Below, in pieces: positions 26,179-35,542 of a stretch of DNA of 64,000 bases. The first letter of the stretch is position 1; each line of letters opens with the position of its first letter. The translations under genes were made by a program, and so were the position numbers. The notes under the pieces are model-generated. The model saw nothing but the letters and a program-made list of their open reading frames with translations. It had not been told where the DNA came from and ran no database searches. This stretch comes from Desulfobacterales bacterium (GTDB lineage: Bacteria; Desulfobacterota; Desulfobacteria; Desulfobacterales; Desulfosalsimonadaceae): positions 70,351 to 134,350 of the forward strand of contig JAGXKN010000003.1 in NCBI GenBank assembly GCA_018335195.1. Direction: 5' to 3'.

Positions 26179-29100
26179 TTATTTTTGATGCTTGAGTTCC
26201 CATCGTTTCCAGACATCGTATACTGCCGGAATGATGATCAGTGTCAGGATGGTTGATGAAATCAGCCCGCCCACCATGGGCGCGGCGATCCGTTTCATCA
26301 CCCGCACCCCGGTTTCCGTGCCGATCATGATCGGCATCAGGCCGATCAGCGTGGTGGTAACAGTCATCAGCTTGGGCCGCACGCGCTCGACCGCGCCTTC
26401 GATTATTGCGCCGCGCAGGTGCTCGGTGGACTGCATCTCGTCGCGGGCGGCCCATCTTTTGTATGCCTCATCAAGATAGACCAGCATGACCACCCCGGTT
26501 TCGGCAGCCAAGCCGGCAAGGGCGATAAAACCCACCACCACGGCCACGGAAAGGTTGTAGTCAAGCAGGTAGAGCAGCCAGATCCCGCCCACAAGGGCAA
26601 ACGGAAGGGATGCCATTACCACCGCGGCTTCTGCTATGCTGTGGAAGTGCAGATACAGAAGGACAAAGATGACAAGTATGGTTACCGGCACGATCAGGTT
26701 CAGGGTCTGCCTTGCCTTCTGCATGTACTCGAACTGGCCGGACCATTCAATGGAATATCCCGCAGGCATATCAATCTGCTCGTCCACGGCTTTCTGCGCC
26801 CGCTCCACGTATGTGCCCAGGTCCACGCCTGATATGTCCACGTAGATCCAGGCGGATCTCCTGGCGTTTTCGCTTTTGATCATGGGCGGACCTTTTCGGA
26901 TTTCAAGGTCTGCAAGCTGGGCAAGGGGCACCTGTGCCCCCGTGGGCGTGGCAACCAGCACCCGCTTTAATTTCTCGATATCGTCTCTTAATTCCCGCTT
27001 GTAGCGCAGGTTCACCGGATAGCGCTCCAGGCCCTCTACGGTCTCCGTGATGTTTGTGCCGCCCACCGCGCTCATGATCACATCCTGGACATCGTCGACT
27101 GTCAGCCCGTAGCGGGCGATTTCGTGCCGTTTGGTGTCAAAGTCCAGGTAGTTTCCGCCTGTTGTGCGCTCGGAATAGGCCGAAAGCGTGCCCGGAATTT
27201 CTCTTACCAGTTTTTCGATGCGGCTTCCCACATCCGAGAGCACCTCCAGGTCCGGTCCCATGAGCTTTATGCCCACGGGGGTCTTGATCCCGGTGGACAG
27301 CATGTCGATGCGGGTTTTAATCGGCATGGTCCAGGCGTCTGTCAGCCCGGGAAACCGGATGGCCTCGTCTAAATCGTCACTTAGATCTTCTATGGTTATG
27401 TGTTTTTCCTCCGGCCAGATTGCCGCCAGCGGGGTCTTTATCCAGCCGGGCCAGGAGGAAAAAAAGCGGTCTACCTCCTTTTTTCGCCATTGATGGGTGA
27501 TTTCGCCTTTTATTTTTTCCGGCCAGATCAGGGTCAGCGGCCCCTTGAGCCAGTCCGGCCAGGACGAGAAAAAACGCTCCACCTGTCGGGTTTCGTATTC
27601 CACCTTGGGTCGCAGCATTATGGTGGTCTCGATCATGGTAAGCGGCGCCGGATCAGTGGCCGTATCCGCGCGGCCGATTTTGCCGTGCACGCTTTTTACC
27701 TCGGGGAAGTGCTTGATGATTTTGTCCGTCTGCTGCAGCAGCTCCCGGGCCTTGGTCACGGATATGCCCGGCAGGGTGGTGGGCATGTAGAGAAGATCGC
27801 CCTCGTTTAAAGGCGGCATGAATTCGCTGCCAAGCTGTTTTGCCGGGTAATACGTGCCCGCCATGATCAGAACTGCAATCAGGATCGTTGTTTTGCGCCA
27901 GCTCACCACCAGGCCTATGACCGGCCTGTATATGCTTATAAAAAAACGGCTCAGAGGGTTTCTTTGTTCAGTCAGTATCTTTTGCGGCACCAGACAGATA
28001 AATGCGAACACTGAAAGCGCGATTGCAGCAATCAGGCTCCAGCCCGGAAGATCCATTCCCGCGATGCCGGCTGCAACCACAAGCAGTATGGGCCCTGCAG
28101 TGGCTGTTATCCAGATCCTGCGTTTGCGTTTTTTTGAAGTCTGCGGATCAATGGGGCGCTCGGTGATAAAAAAGGTCATGAGCACCGGGATGATGGTAAC
28201 CGCCAGAAGCGAGGACGCGGCCATGGCAAATGTCTTGGTGTAGGCAAGGGGCTTGAACATCCGGCCTGACTGTTCCTGCAGGGCAAACACCGGTACAAAG
28301 GAGACCGTGATGATCAGCAGGCTGTAAAAAAGGGCGGGGCCCACTTCTTTAGAGGCTTCCAGTATTATCTGGTTAAACGGCTTTTTGTCCCGGTCGCGCT
28401 CCAGGTGCTTGTGGGCGTTTTCCACCATGACCACCGATGCGTCCACCATGACGCCGATGGCGATTGCAATGCCGCCCAGGCTCATGATGTTGGCGTTGAT
28501 GCCCAGGGGATACATGACCAGAAACGACATGAGCACCCCCACGGGCAGGGTGAAAAGCGCCACAAACGCCGATCTGAAATGCAGGAGAAACAGCACGCAG
28601 ATGACGGCCACCACCGTGATTTCTTCCAGAAGCTTTTTCTGCAGCGCATGCACCGCCCTTTCTATGAGGCCGGAGCGGTCGTATCCCATCTCGATGGAGA
28701 CGCCCTCGGGAAGCGATTTTTCCAGGGAGGCAAGTTTTTCTTTTACCCGGTTGATTGTATCCAGGGCGTTTTCACCGTAGCGCATGACCACGATTCCGCC
28801 GGCGGTTTCTCCCTGGCCGTTCCATTCGAGCACCCCGCGCCGGAGCTCGGGTCCCCTGTGGATGTCTGCAATGGTTTTCAGCAGAATCGGCGTGCCCTTG
28901 TCATCCACCCCGACCGCGATTTCCTCCATGTCTTCTATGGATTCAATATATCCCTTGCCCCGGACCATGTATTCGGTTTCCGCCATTTCTATGAGCCGGC
29001 CGCCCACATCGTTGTTGGAGCGCTGGATGGCGCGCTTTACCCTGGACAGGGGAAGATCGTAGGCCAGCAGCTTGTTGGGGTCCACCTCCACCTGGTACTG

Positions 29101-29655
29101 GTTGACATAGCCGCCGATGCCGGCCACTTCAGCCACCCCATCGACGGACATGAGCTCGTATCTCAAAAACCAGTCCTGGATGCTTCTGAGTTCGGCCAGG
29201 TTGTGTTCGCCTGTTTCGTCTTTGAGCACGTATTCGTAGACCCACCCCACGCCTGAGGCATCCGGCCCCAGCTCCGGGGTTACACCGTCCGGCAAGTCGG
29301 AGGCTGCGCCGTTTAGGTATTCAAGAACCCGTGAGCGCGCCCAGTAAAGGTCCGTTCCGTCCTCGAAAATCACGTAGACAAAGGACAGCCCGAAAAAGGA
29401 ATAGCCCCGCACATCCTTGGCATAGGGAACGCTGAGCATGGTGGAGGTCAGCGGGTAGGTGACCTGGTCCTCGACAACCTCGGGGCCCTGGCCCGGATAT
29501 TCGGTCATGACGATCACCTGCACGTCAGACAGGTCAGGTATGGCATCCAGCGGTATGGATCTGACCGCCAGGATGCCCCCTGCAATCACGAAAAGCGTGG
29601 CAAGCATCACCATGAACTTGTTGTTTATTGACCATTCAATGATTTTTTCGATCAT
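26179..29655 (-). CDS. cusA: RND heavy-metal efflux pump, CusA/CzcA family
   Basis: 1158 residues, about 110 more than E. coli CusA. Standard features: N-terminal membrane helix, two periplasmic loops and 12 membrane segments, with GGIAIAIGVMVDASVVMVEN in the fourth-helix region. It is the inner-membrane proton-driven pump of a CBA system; Cu(I)/Ag(I) is favoured by the CusB-type adaptor with metal-binding motifs. Part of the extra length is a cytosolic stretch (about 515-555) and a doubled FFSSWP-x-W-x-K segment near residues 690-750, described separately. It lies between the adaptor gene and the YtkA-like gene. Confidence 0.92.
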   Translation of the reverse strand: MIEKIIEWSINNKFMVMLATLFVIAGGILAVRSIPLDAIPDLSDVQVIVMTEYPGQGPEVVEDQVTYPLTSTMLSVPYAKDVRGYSFFGLSFVYVIFEDGTDLYWARSRVLEYLNGAASDLPDGVTPELGPDASGVGWVYEYVLKDETGEHNLAELRSIQDWFLRYELMSVDGVAEVAGIGGYVNQYQVEVDPNKLLAYDLPLSRVKRAIQRSNNDVGGRLIEMAETEYMVRGKGYIESIEDMEEIAVGVDDKGTPILLKTIADIHRGPELRRGVLEWNGQGETAGGIVVMRYGENALDTINRVKEKLASLEKSLPEGVSIEMGYDRSGLIERAVHALQKKLLEEITVVAVICVLFLLHFRSAFVALFTLPVGVLMSFLVMYPLGINANIMSLGGIAIAIGVMVDASVVMVENAHKHLERDRDKKPFNQIILEASKEVGPALFYSLLIITVSFVPVFALQEQSGRMFKPLAYTKTFAMAASSLLAVTIIPVLMTFFITERPIDPQTSKKRKRRIWITATAGPILLVVAAGIAGMDLPGWSLIAAIALSVFAFICLVPQKILTEQRNPLSRFFISIYRPVIGLVVSWRKTTILIAVLIMAGTYYPAKQLGSEFMPPLNEGDLLYMPTTLPGISVTKARELLQQTDKIIKHFPEVKSVHGKIGRADTATDPAPLTMIETTIMLRPKVEYETRQVERFFSSWPDWLKGPLTLIWPEKIKGEITHQWRKKEVDRFFSSWPGWIKTPLAAIWPEEKHITIEDLSDDLDEAIRFPGLTDAWTMPIKTRIDMLSTGIKTPVGIKLMGPDLEVLSDVGSRIEKLVREIPGTLSAYSERTTGGNYLDFDTKRHEIARYGLTVDDVQDVIMSAVGGTNITETVEGLERYPVNLRYKRELRDDIEKLKRVLVATPTGAQVPLAQLADLEIRKGPPMIKSENARRSAWIYVDISGVDLGTYVERAQKAVDEQIDMPAGYSIEWSGQFEYMQKARQTLNLIVPVTILVIFVLLYLHFHSIAEAAVVMASLPFALVGGIWLLYLLDYNLSVAVVVGFIALAGLAAETGVVMLVYLDEAYKRWAARDEMQSTEHLRGAIIEGAVERVRPKLMTVTTTLIGLMPIMIGTETGVRVMKRIAAPMVGGLISSTILTLIIIPAVYDVWKRWELKHQK
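27406..27582 (-). repeat. Duplicated segment inside the CusA-type gene
   Basis: Two related 23-codon stretches, 27514-27582 (VERFFSSWPDWLKGPLTLIW, then PEK) and 27406-27474 (VDRFFSSWPGWIKTPLAAIW, then PEE), are separated by about 39 bp. From memory many CusA relatives have one such Trp-rich segment in this loop, so this looks like a local tandem duplication. Confidence 0.7.
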
Positions 29656-29667
29656 CAGCCGGCCCCT

Positions 29668-31176
29668 TTACTCTATATCCTCGAAAAATGCATCATCATC
29701 CGGATCGTCTTCCATGTCGTCGAAGAAGTCTTCTTCCGGGCCGTTTTCTTCGGAAGTACCGTCTTTTTCCGCAAGGTCTTCGCGTTCGGTCATCTTCTGC
29801 GAGGCCTCCCTGAGCTTGGATTCCGAATCGAGCATGAACTGTCCAGAGGTTACCACCTGTTCTCCGGGCGCAAGCCCCTCCAGAATCTGCATCCGGTCAT
29901 TGTCCAGGGGCATGCCGAGTTTTACTTCGCGCGGCGTGAACTTTCCGGCATCGCGCCGGACAAAAACGATGTCGCGCTCCCCGGATCGAAGCACGGCAGA
30001 CCTGGGCACATGGATGCCCTTTTCCCCCTCGCCTGTGCCGATTCTGACGTCGCCGTACATGTCGGGTTTCAAAAACAGATCCGGATTGTCGAATTCCAGC
30101 AAAACCACTACGTCCCTGGTTTTGCGCTGGAGATAGGGATATACGTAGGCCACCTGGCCGGTGTATTTCTCGCCCGGCAGGTAGGGGAGGGTCATTTCCG
30201 CCTGCTGGCCTTTTTCCACCCGGGCGAGTTCATATTCGTAAATATGGGCCTCCACCCATACGCTGGAAAGATCCGCGATTTGATAAATCGTGGCCCCGGA
30301 TTTGACAAAATCGCCTTCCTGCGCGTTTTTTTCGGTCACCACGCCGGTGTATGGACAACGGATGGTCAGGGCATGCTTTACCTGGCCCCGCTCGAGGATT
30401 TCTTCTATTTCGGATTCCGCGATTTCGTAATACCTGAGCCTGCTTTTAACTGACTCGAGCACTCTTTTATTGGTATCATCCGGTCTTCGGCTGTAGTTGC
30501 GGTGCGCCTCGAGCAGATCCTGCTGGGCTGTTATGAGCTCCGGGGAGTAAAATGCAAACATGGGTTCCCCCTTTTTTACCCGCGCGCCCGTGAAATCCAC
30601 GTAAAGCTTTTCGATCCAGCCGCTGAACTTGAGGTTGACCCGGGTCATCTTTGTTTCGTTATATGTCACGTGCCCGTACGTACGGATGGTGTGTTCAAGG
30701 GAGCCCCGTTCAACAGTTGCGGTCCGGATGCCCATGTTCTGTTCCATGACCGGGTCAATGGAAATATTGACTCCGCCGACGAGTTCGTCTTCATAGACCG
30801 GCTCCAGCTCCATGCCCATGGCGCTTTTGCCGGGTTTGTCATATATTTCTTCCGGATTCATGGGCGCGCGCCAGTACGCCACCTCCCTTTCGCCTTTCTT
30901 TGAAGCGTCTTCCTCTTCCACCTTGTCTTTGGGCACAAGCTCCATGCCGCAGATTGGGCAGTTGCCCGGTTCATCCTGCACCACCTGGGGGTGCATGCTG
31001 CAGGTATACTGGATGTCCTCGTCCTGTTCGGTTTCATGCGGCTCCTTGCCTGCAGGAGAAATCAGGCCTGCATACCAGGCCGCGGATCCGGCAATCGCCA
31101 GGGTCAGGACTGCCGTGAGAAAAATGGCAAGAATCGGGATGCGGCCTGATTGTGTTTCCGTTTTATTGGTCGTCAT
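29668..31176 (-). CDS. cusB: RND periplasmic adaptor with heavy-metal-binding motifs, CusB family
   Basis: 502 residues from the ATG at 31176, chosen for its AGAGGAC site; earlier in-frame ATGs lack one. One N-terminal membrane helix (about 15-37) is followed by a heavy-metal-binding motif YTCSMHPQVVQDEPGNCPIC (about 56-75) and a second degenerate copy (APMNPEEIYDKPGKSAMGME). Barrel-sandwich, helical-hairpin and beta-barrel domains typical of membrane-fusion proteins follow. The C-terminus is unusually acidic (EEDFFDDMEDDPDDDAFFED). It connects the CusA-type pump to the outer-membrane channel encoded just upstream, whose gene it overlaps by 14 bp. Confidence 0.9.
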   Translation of the reverse strand: MTTNKTETQSGRIPILAIFLTAVLTLAIAGSAAWYAGLISPAGKEPHETEQDEDIQYTCSMHPQVVQDEPGNCPICGMELVPKDKVEEEDASKKGEREVAYWRAPMNPEEIYDKPGKSAMGMELEPVYEDELVGGVNISIDPVMEQNMGIRTATVERGSLEHTIRTYGHVTYNETKMTRVNLKFSGWIEKLYVDFTGARVKKGEPMFAFYSPELITAQQDLLEAHRNYSRRPDDTNKRVLESVKSRLRYYEIAESEIEEILERGQVKHALTIRCPYTGVVTEKNAQEGDFVKSGATIYQIADLSSVWVEAHIYEYELARVEKGQQAEMTLPYLPGEKYTGQVAYVYPYLQRKTRDVVVLLEFDNPDLFLKPDMYGDVRIGTGEGEKGIHVPRSAVLRSGERDIVFVRRDAGKFTPREVKLGMPLDNDRMQILEGLAPGEQVVTSGQFMLDSESKLREASQKMTEREDLAEKDGTSEENGPEEDFFDDMEDDPDDDAFFEDIE

Positions 31177-32521
31177 GAGATTGTCCTCTGGATTCATGAA
31201 AAGTTTTCTGCTGTCCGGTTTGCAGGGCTCCGCCGATCCATGCCTCAAGTTCCGCGCGTTTCTGGTATATATTGTAGAAAAGCCGGCTGGCTTCCCTTCT
31301 GTATTTCAGCACCCGGATCCGGGCCTCGATCATGGTATCAAACTCCACCCTGTCCACCTCGTATGCCTCGAGCGCCGACCTTGCCCACTGGCCGGCCTGG
31401 GGGATCAGCTCCTTTTCATAAAGCGCGTATCTGCGGCGGCTGTCTTTGATCTCAGCGGCCAGGGAACTGATGCGGTAAGGCAGGCGGGTCTTGAGATCAT
31501 GGTACCGGTTCCGGGCGGAACGCTCATTTTCGATTGCTGCTGCAACCTCGCTGGACTGCTTGCTTTTGTGCCAGAGGGGGATGTCCATTGCCACTGCGGC
31601 AGAGAAAAAATCCGGCAGATCCCTTCCGGTGCGGTCTTCCTCGCGCTGTCCGTAGGTCAGGCGGATGTTGAAATCAGGGAAATAATCTTTTTCCGCCAGC
31701 CGGGTTTCAGCCGCCGTGCCCTCGATTGCCGCCTGCAGTTCCTTTAAATCCGGGTTTCTGGCCAGCGCGCTTTTGGCCAGCGAAACTGCTGAAAACGAGA
31801 AATCCGGTTCGGGCAGGGCCGAAGGCGGATCAATGGATTCGCGGTCCTGCCTGTTGGCGAGTTCGTGAAGCCGGTCTTCTATGGTGCTTCTGCGGCTTTC
31901 GAGCCTGACGGCCTCGTCTTCGAGTCTAGAGTGTTCAACCTCAGCCTGGAAGATGTCCTGCTGCAGACCTTCGCCCACTGCGTATCCGCTTTCTGCATCC
32001 CGGCGTATGCGCTCGAGCAGTTCAACCAGCTCATCATTTATGCGCTGGCTTTCTGCCACATAGCCCAGTTCATACCAAGCGTCTGCCACGTCCCTGGCAA
32101 GTTCGAGGCGTGCTGCCTCGAGCCGGGCTTCTTCCTCTCTAGCGTTGTACGCCGCGGTTTCGGATCTGAGATCCAGCTTGGAAAGCCATGGCACGGTCTG
32201 TTCCAGGAATATCTGCTTCTGGGTCATGGGTTCCTGGTCAAAAGCAAAGCTGTCCGTGGGCAGGCTCTGCACTGCGAACCCGAGTTTGGGGTCCGGCAGG
32301 GTGCCGGCTGCATGTGCGCGGCTTTCCAGCGCCTTGACCTGCGCGGCCCGGCTCCGGAGGGACTGGTTGTTCTCAAGGGCTTCGTCTATGAGCTGTTCCA
32401 AAACAGGAGGGGCCCATATCATTTCTGCCGGCCACGCGGCCCCGGAGTGCCCCGTGAGCAGCAAAAGGGTTAGTGCAGCGGCAAGCAGCCATTTTTTCCC
32501 ACCGGCTTGTGGATGTTTCAT
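31163..32521 (-). CDS. cusC: TolC-family outer-membrane channel, CusC-like
   Basis: 452 residues from the ATG at 32521 (GGGAG with 6-nt spacing). A signal peptide (KKWLLAAALTLLLLTGHSGA) is followed by two long helical repeats with heptad character typical of TolC/CusC outer-membrane efflux proteins (for example SLAKSALARNPDLKELQAAI). It forms the exit duct of the tripartite pump. First gene of the leftward operon cusC-cusB-cusA-ytkA-like. No transcription regulator such as cusRS is adjacent, so regulation is not evident. Confidence 0.87.
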   Translation of the reverse strand: MKHPQAGGKKWLLAAALTLLLLTGHSGAAWPAEMIWAPPVLEQLIDEALENNQSLRSRAAQVKALESRAHAAGTLPDPKLGFAVQSLPTDSFAFDQEPMTQKQIFLEQTVPWLSKLDLRSETAAYNAREEEARLEAARLELARDVADAWYELGYVAESQRINDELVELLERIRRDAESGYAVGEGLQQDIFQAEVEHSRLEDEAVRLESRRSTIEDRLHELANRQDRESIDPPSALPEPDFSFSAVSLAKSALARNPDLKELQAAIEGTAAETRLAEKDYFPDFNIRLTYGQREEDRTGRDLPDFFSAAVAMDIPLWHKSKQSSEVAAAIENERSARNRYHDLKTRLPYRISSLAAEIKDSRRRYALYEKELIPQAGQWARSALEAYEVDRVEFDTMIEARIRVLKYRREASRLFYNIYQKRAELEAWIGGALQTGQQKTFHESRGQSHDDQ

Positions 32522-32851
32522 TGGCATCTCCCGGAAATGTCTAAAAACGTTTGCCATGGCCCTTTTTCCCATGATGATCATTCCTTTCGATTCGGGAGGA
32601 ATTCAAGATGCGTGCCAGGATAGAAAATATCGCAGCATTTAGGTATTCCTGTCCTGCCGGAATTCCTTTTACCGGGTTTTATAAAAAGTAATCGCTTTGC
32701 CGGGTTCTGTCAGGAAAAATGCTTTTACGGTGGTACATGTGGAAAAAATTTTTACAGGCGCAGGCCTGTCCGGTGGTTGAGGGTGAGAAAAAAATGCACG
32801 CTTTGGGGGTGTCCGGAATTGGTGATAGGCTTTATTGGTTTGCGTATCCCC
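32522..32851. other. Leader region of the copper efflux operon
   Basis: These 330 bp lie between cusC and the 3' end of the Crp/Fnr-type gene, both leftward. The promoter for the efflux operon is expected here. I see no clear palindrome, -24/-12 site or coding sequence. Confidence 0.45.
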
Positions 32852-33544
32852 TTATTCATTTTCCATTTTTCCGAATTCGGCAAGATCTTCCAGGCCCTGC
32901 CGGTCCAGCATGCGGATTTCCCGGCCTTCCACGGAAATCAACCCCTGCTGGTTCATCTTTCGCAGCATCCGGGAAAGGGTCTCCGGTATCGTGCCCAGAA
33001 AACTGGCTAAATGCCCCTTGGAAATATTGAGCGTGATACGTTCCGGGCTGTTTTGTTCTTCTGCCTGGAGCAGAAAGTATCCGGCCAGCCTTGCCGGGAC
33101 CTCTTTTAAGGAAAGGTTTTCCACCTGGACCGTGAAATGCCGCAGCCGCTGGGAGAGCACGCCCAGCATGTTCATGGCCACGGATGGATTCCGGGCGATC
33201 AGGTCCCGGAAGGCCCGGCGCGGAAAAAACAGGACGCGCCCTTTTTTCACCCCTTCGGCGGTGGCGGGAAAGGCCCGCCCGGAAAATACCGGCACCTCCC
33301 CGAAGGGTTCACCCGAGCCGAACATGTGCAGGATCTGCTCTTTTCCCTCCGTGGAAAGCTTGTAGATCTTGATCAGGCCTTCGATGGTCACGTAGAATCC
33401 ATTTCCGGGATCGCCTTCGGAAAATATGAGTTCGCCCGGGGTTACGGGTTTTTCCACGGCAATGGCAAGCAGGGCCTCGATGTCTGCTTCCGGAAGACCG
33501 GCAAAGAGAATGGATTGGGCCAGGATTTTTTTGGCGGTGCGCAT
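32852..33544 (-). CDS. Crp/Fnr family transcriptional regulator
   Basis: 230 residues from the ATG at 33544 (AGGAGC upstream). The N-terminal cyclic-nucleotide-binding fold (about 15-130; GELIFSEGDPGNGFYVTIEG) lacks the N-terminal Cys cluster of true FNR, so the ligand is not evident. The C-terminal helix-turn-helix reads LASFLGTIPETLSRMLRKMN; the E-x2-L-SR recognition helix is of the type that binds TTGAT/TTGAC half-sites. An FNR-like palindrome lies 45 bp upstream of its own start, suggesting autoregulation. It may control the divergent Fe-S protein gene, the RND pump and hcp; that is inference. Confidence 0.88.
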   Translation of the reverse strand: MRTAKKILAQSILFAGLPEADIEALLAIAVEKPVTPGELIFSEGDPGNGFYVTIEGLIKIYKLSTEGKEQILHMFGSGEPFGEVPVFSGRAFPATAEGVKKGRVLFFPRRAFRDLIARNPSVAMNMLGVLSQRLRHFTVQVENLSLKEVPARLAGYFLLQAEEQNSPERITLNISKGHLASFLGTIPETLSRMLRKMNQQGLISVEGREIRMLDRQGLEDLAEFGKMENE

Positions 33545-33588
33545 GTATCGCTCCTGCAAAAGGGTTTCTCCTGGAAATATAATGAATT

Positions 33589-33602
33589 TTGACATAAATC
33601 AA
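33589..33602. promoter_or_regulatory. FNR/Crp-type palindrome upstream of the regulator gene
   Basis: TTGACATAAATCAA: half-sites TTGAC and ATCAA around 4 bp, one mismatch from a perfect palindrome. It lies between the divergent Crp/Fnr gene and the Fe-S protein gene at 33668. Related sites are at 43274 and 53307. Confidence 0.62.
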
Positions 33603-33667
33603 GGCATCAATAAGAAGAAAGCTGCAAGGTTGAAGGTGCAAGGTTAAATATGGAAAAGGGGGGAAGC

Positions 33668-34492
33668 ATGAAGTGGGACGATGATGCGGATGCTGCCATA
33701 CGGAAGGTCCCTTTTTTTGTAAGAAAGCGGGTCAGAAAAAGGGTGGAGGAGCATGTAACTGATAAGGGTCGCAATAACGTGACACTCGATGACGTGCACG
33801 AGGTGAAACAGGGGTATCTGGAAAACATGGAACAGGAGGTCAAGGGCTACCGGGTGGAAACCTGTTTCGGGCCCCAGGGATGTCCGAACCGCGCGGGGCC
33901 GGATACGGATCTGGCATCCCGGATCGAGGCGCTCATGGGAAAAAAGGACTTGTTCCGGTTTTTAAAGCAGAGCGTGGACGGGCCGCTGAAACTCCATCAC
34001 GAGTTTTCCGTAACCCTGGCGGACTGCCCCAACGCTTGTTCCCGGCCCCAGATCCGGGATATCGGCATTATCGGGGCAGCTGTACCGGAGATCACCGACG
34101 CGGCATGTTCCATGTGCGGTGCATGTGTGGATGCATGCCGGGAAGGAGCAGTGCGGCTCAATGAAAGCAGGCAGATGCCGGAAATCGACCGGTCAAAATG
34201 CCTGGATTGCGGCCAGTGCGCAGACGTGTGCCCCACGGGAACCATCCGGATCGCCAGGCGGGCCTGCAACGTGCTGCTCGGCGGAAAGCTGGGCCGTCAC
34301 CCCAGGCTGGCAGAACCGTTTCCGGGCTGCTATGATGCAGAGGAAGTCCTTGACATCGTAGACAGATGTGTTGACTTTTATAAACAATACAGCACGGGCG
34401 GGAAACGGTTTGCACAATTGTGTGCCGAATCCGGAGATGCGCTCATGGCGGCCCTGGCTGATCTGATCCGTCAAAACGAGAAAGGAAGTTGA
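33668..34492 (+). CDS. Sulfite-reductase-like iron-sulfur protein with two 4Fe-4S clusters
   Basis: 274 residues from the ATG at 33668 (AAGGGGGGAAG upstream; an in-frame ATG 6 codons earlier lacks a site). Residues 1-45 (DDADAAIRKVPFFVRKRVRK) match a PCP_red-type domain found in light-independent protochlorophyllide reductase. A siroheme/Fe-S half-site follows (CFGPQGCPNR, later ADCPNACSRPQIRDIGIIGA), then two ferredoxin motifs, CSMCGACVDACREG and CLDCGQCADVCPTG. It is a cytosolic electron-transfer protein or small sulfite/nitrite reductase-like enzyme. The next gene starts 2 bp after its stop, so the two are coupled. Confidence 0.8.
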   Translation: MKWDDDADAAIRKVPFFVRKRVRKRVEEHVTDKGRNNVTLDDVHEVKQGYLENMEQEVKGYRVETCFGPQGCPNRAGPDTDLASRIEALMGKKDLFRFLKQSVDGPLKLHHEFSVTLADCPNACSRPQIRDIGIIGAAVPEITDAACSMCGACVDACREGAVRLNESRQMPEIDRSKCLDCGQCADVCPTGTIRIARRACNVLLGGKLGRHPRLAEPFPGCYDAEEVLDIVDRCVDFYKQYSTGGKRFAQLCAESGDALMAALADLIRQNEKGS

Positions 34493-34494
34493 AA

Positions 34495-35520
34495 ATGCCT
34501 ATTCCCGGAAACCTGCTGACCACGGCCATGGCAGTTATGCCCCACACCGACGTGGACCTGGCGCTTGATGCGGCCATGTCACTGGATATTCCTTTCTGGC
34601 CCCAGCTCCCGCGGCGCAACTACTACGAGGACATGTACGTGCAGGCGGCCGAGCATTTTCCCGGCATTGTCCTGGACGTGGAAAACCGGAAGCTGTCTTT
34701 TTCCATGGACCGTTTCATGGAGGAGGCTGAGGACGTGATGGTCCGATTCGACGATCCATCCGTGTTTGATGTGAGCGAGGATTATTCTGCGGTGTATCAC
34801 AGGTTCCTGGAAATGGACCTTGCAGACCGCCCGGCCGTTCGCGGACAGCTGGAAGGACCGGTGAGTTTTGGGTTCAATGTGGCAGATGAAAACGACCGGC
34901 CCATTTTGTTTGATGATTCGGTGCGCCCCTTTATGTTCGAGTTCATGGCCCGGCGGGTCAATGTGCAGCTTCAGCGGCTCAAGGAAAAAAACGAAAACGC
35001 GTTCATGTATGTCGACGAACCCGGCCTGCAGTTTCTGTTTTCAGCCATGTCCGGCTACGGGGACATGCAGGCAAAGGCGGACATGGAAATGTTTTTCTCG
35101 CTCATTGACCGGCCCCGGGGGGTGCATCTGTGCGGCAACCCGGACTGGGATTTCCTGCTGAACCTGGATATAGAGATCCTGTCGCTGGACGTCTATACCA
35201 ACGCAGAGGTCTTTGGCTCCTATGCCCCCGCAATCAAGCGCTTTCTGGAAAGAGGCGGAGTGCTTTCCTGGGGCCTGGTGCCCACAAACGTCGAACCGTT
35301 TGAAAAAGAATCAGCAGACTCCCTGGAAAACCTGCTGGAAAGCTTCTGGTCCGGGCTGTATGCCAGGGGCGTAGACCGGGAGCAGCTTTTGGCCCAGAGC
35401 CTGCTGTCCCCGGCCACCTGCTGCCTGATCAACCCGGATATCGAAAAGACCGTGGAAAAGGGCTTTGCCACGGTCAAGAATCTCTCTGAAAAACTCCGCC
35501 ACAAATACGGCCTTCCCTAA
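34495..35520 (+). CDS. Cobalamin-independent methionine synthase-like (MetE/UROD fold) protein
   Basis: 341 residues; ATG at 34495 with AAAGGAAG upstream, 2 bp after the Fe-S gene. It is about the size of the catalytic half of MetE. Likely zinc ligands are in GVHLCGNPDWDFLL (His and Cys) and PATCCLINP near the end, and the fold begins with TTAMAVMPHTDVDLAL. Short MetE-like proteins can use corrinoid or other methyl donors to make methionine or methylate thiols. Coupling to an Fe-S protein hints that a redox partner is needed. The precise reaction is not determined. Confidence 0.78.
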   Translation: MPIPGNLLTTAMAVMPHTDVDLALDAAMSLDIPFWPQLPRRNYYEDMYVQAAEHFPGIVLDVENRKLSFSMDRFMEEAEDVMVRFDDPSVFDVSEDYSAVYHRFLEMDLADRPAVRGQLEGPVSFGFNVADENDRPILFDDSVRPFMFEFMARRVNVQLQRLKEKNENAFMYVDEPGLQFLFSAMSGYGDMQAKADMEMFFSLIDRPRGVHLCGNPDWDFLLNLDIEILSLDVYTNAEVFGSYAPAIKRFLERGGVLSWGLVPTNVEPFEKESADSLENLLESFWSGLYARGVDREQLLAQSLLSPATCCLINPDIEKTVEKGFATVKNLSEKLRHKYGLP

Positions 35521-35542
35521 AAAAATAGATCTGCCCCCTTCT

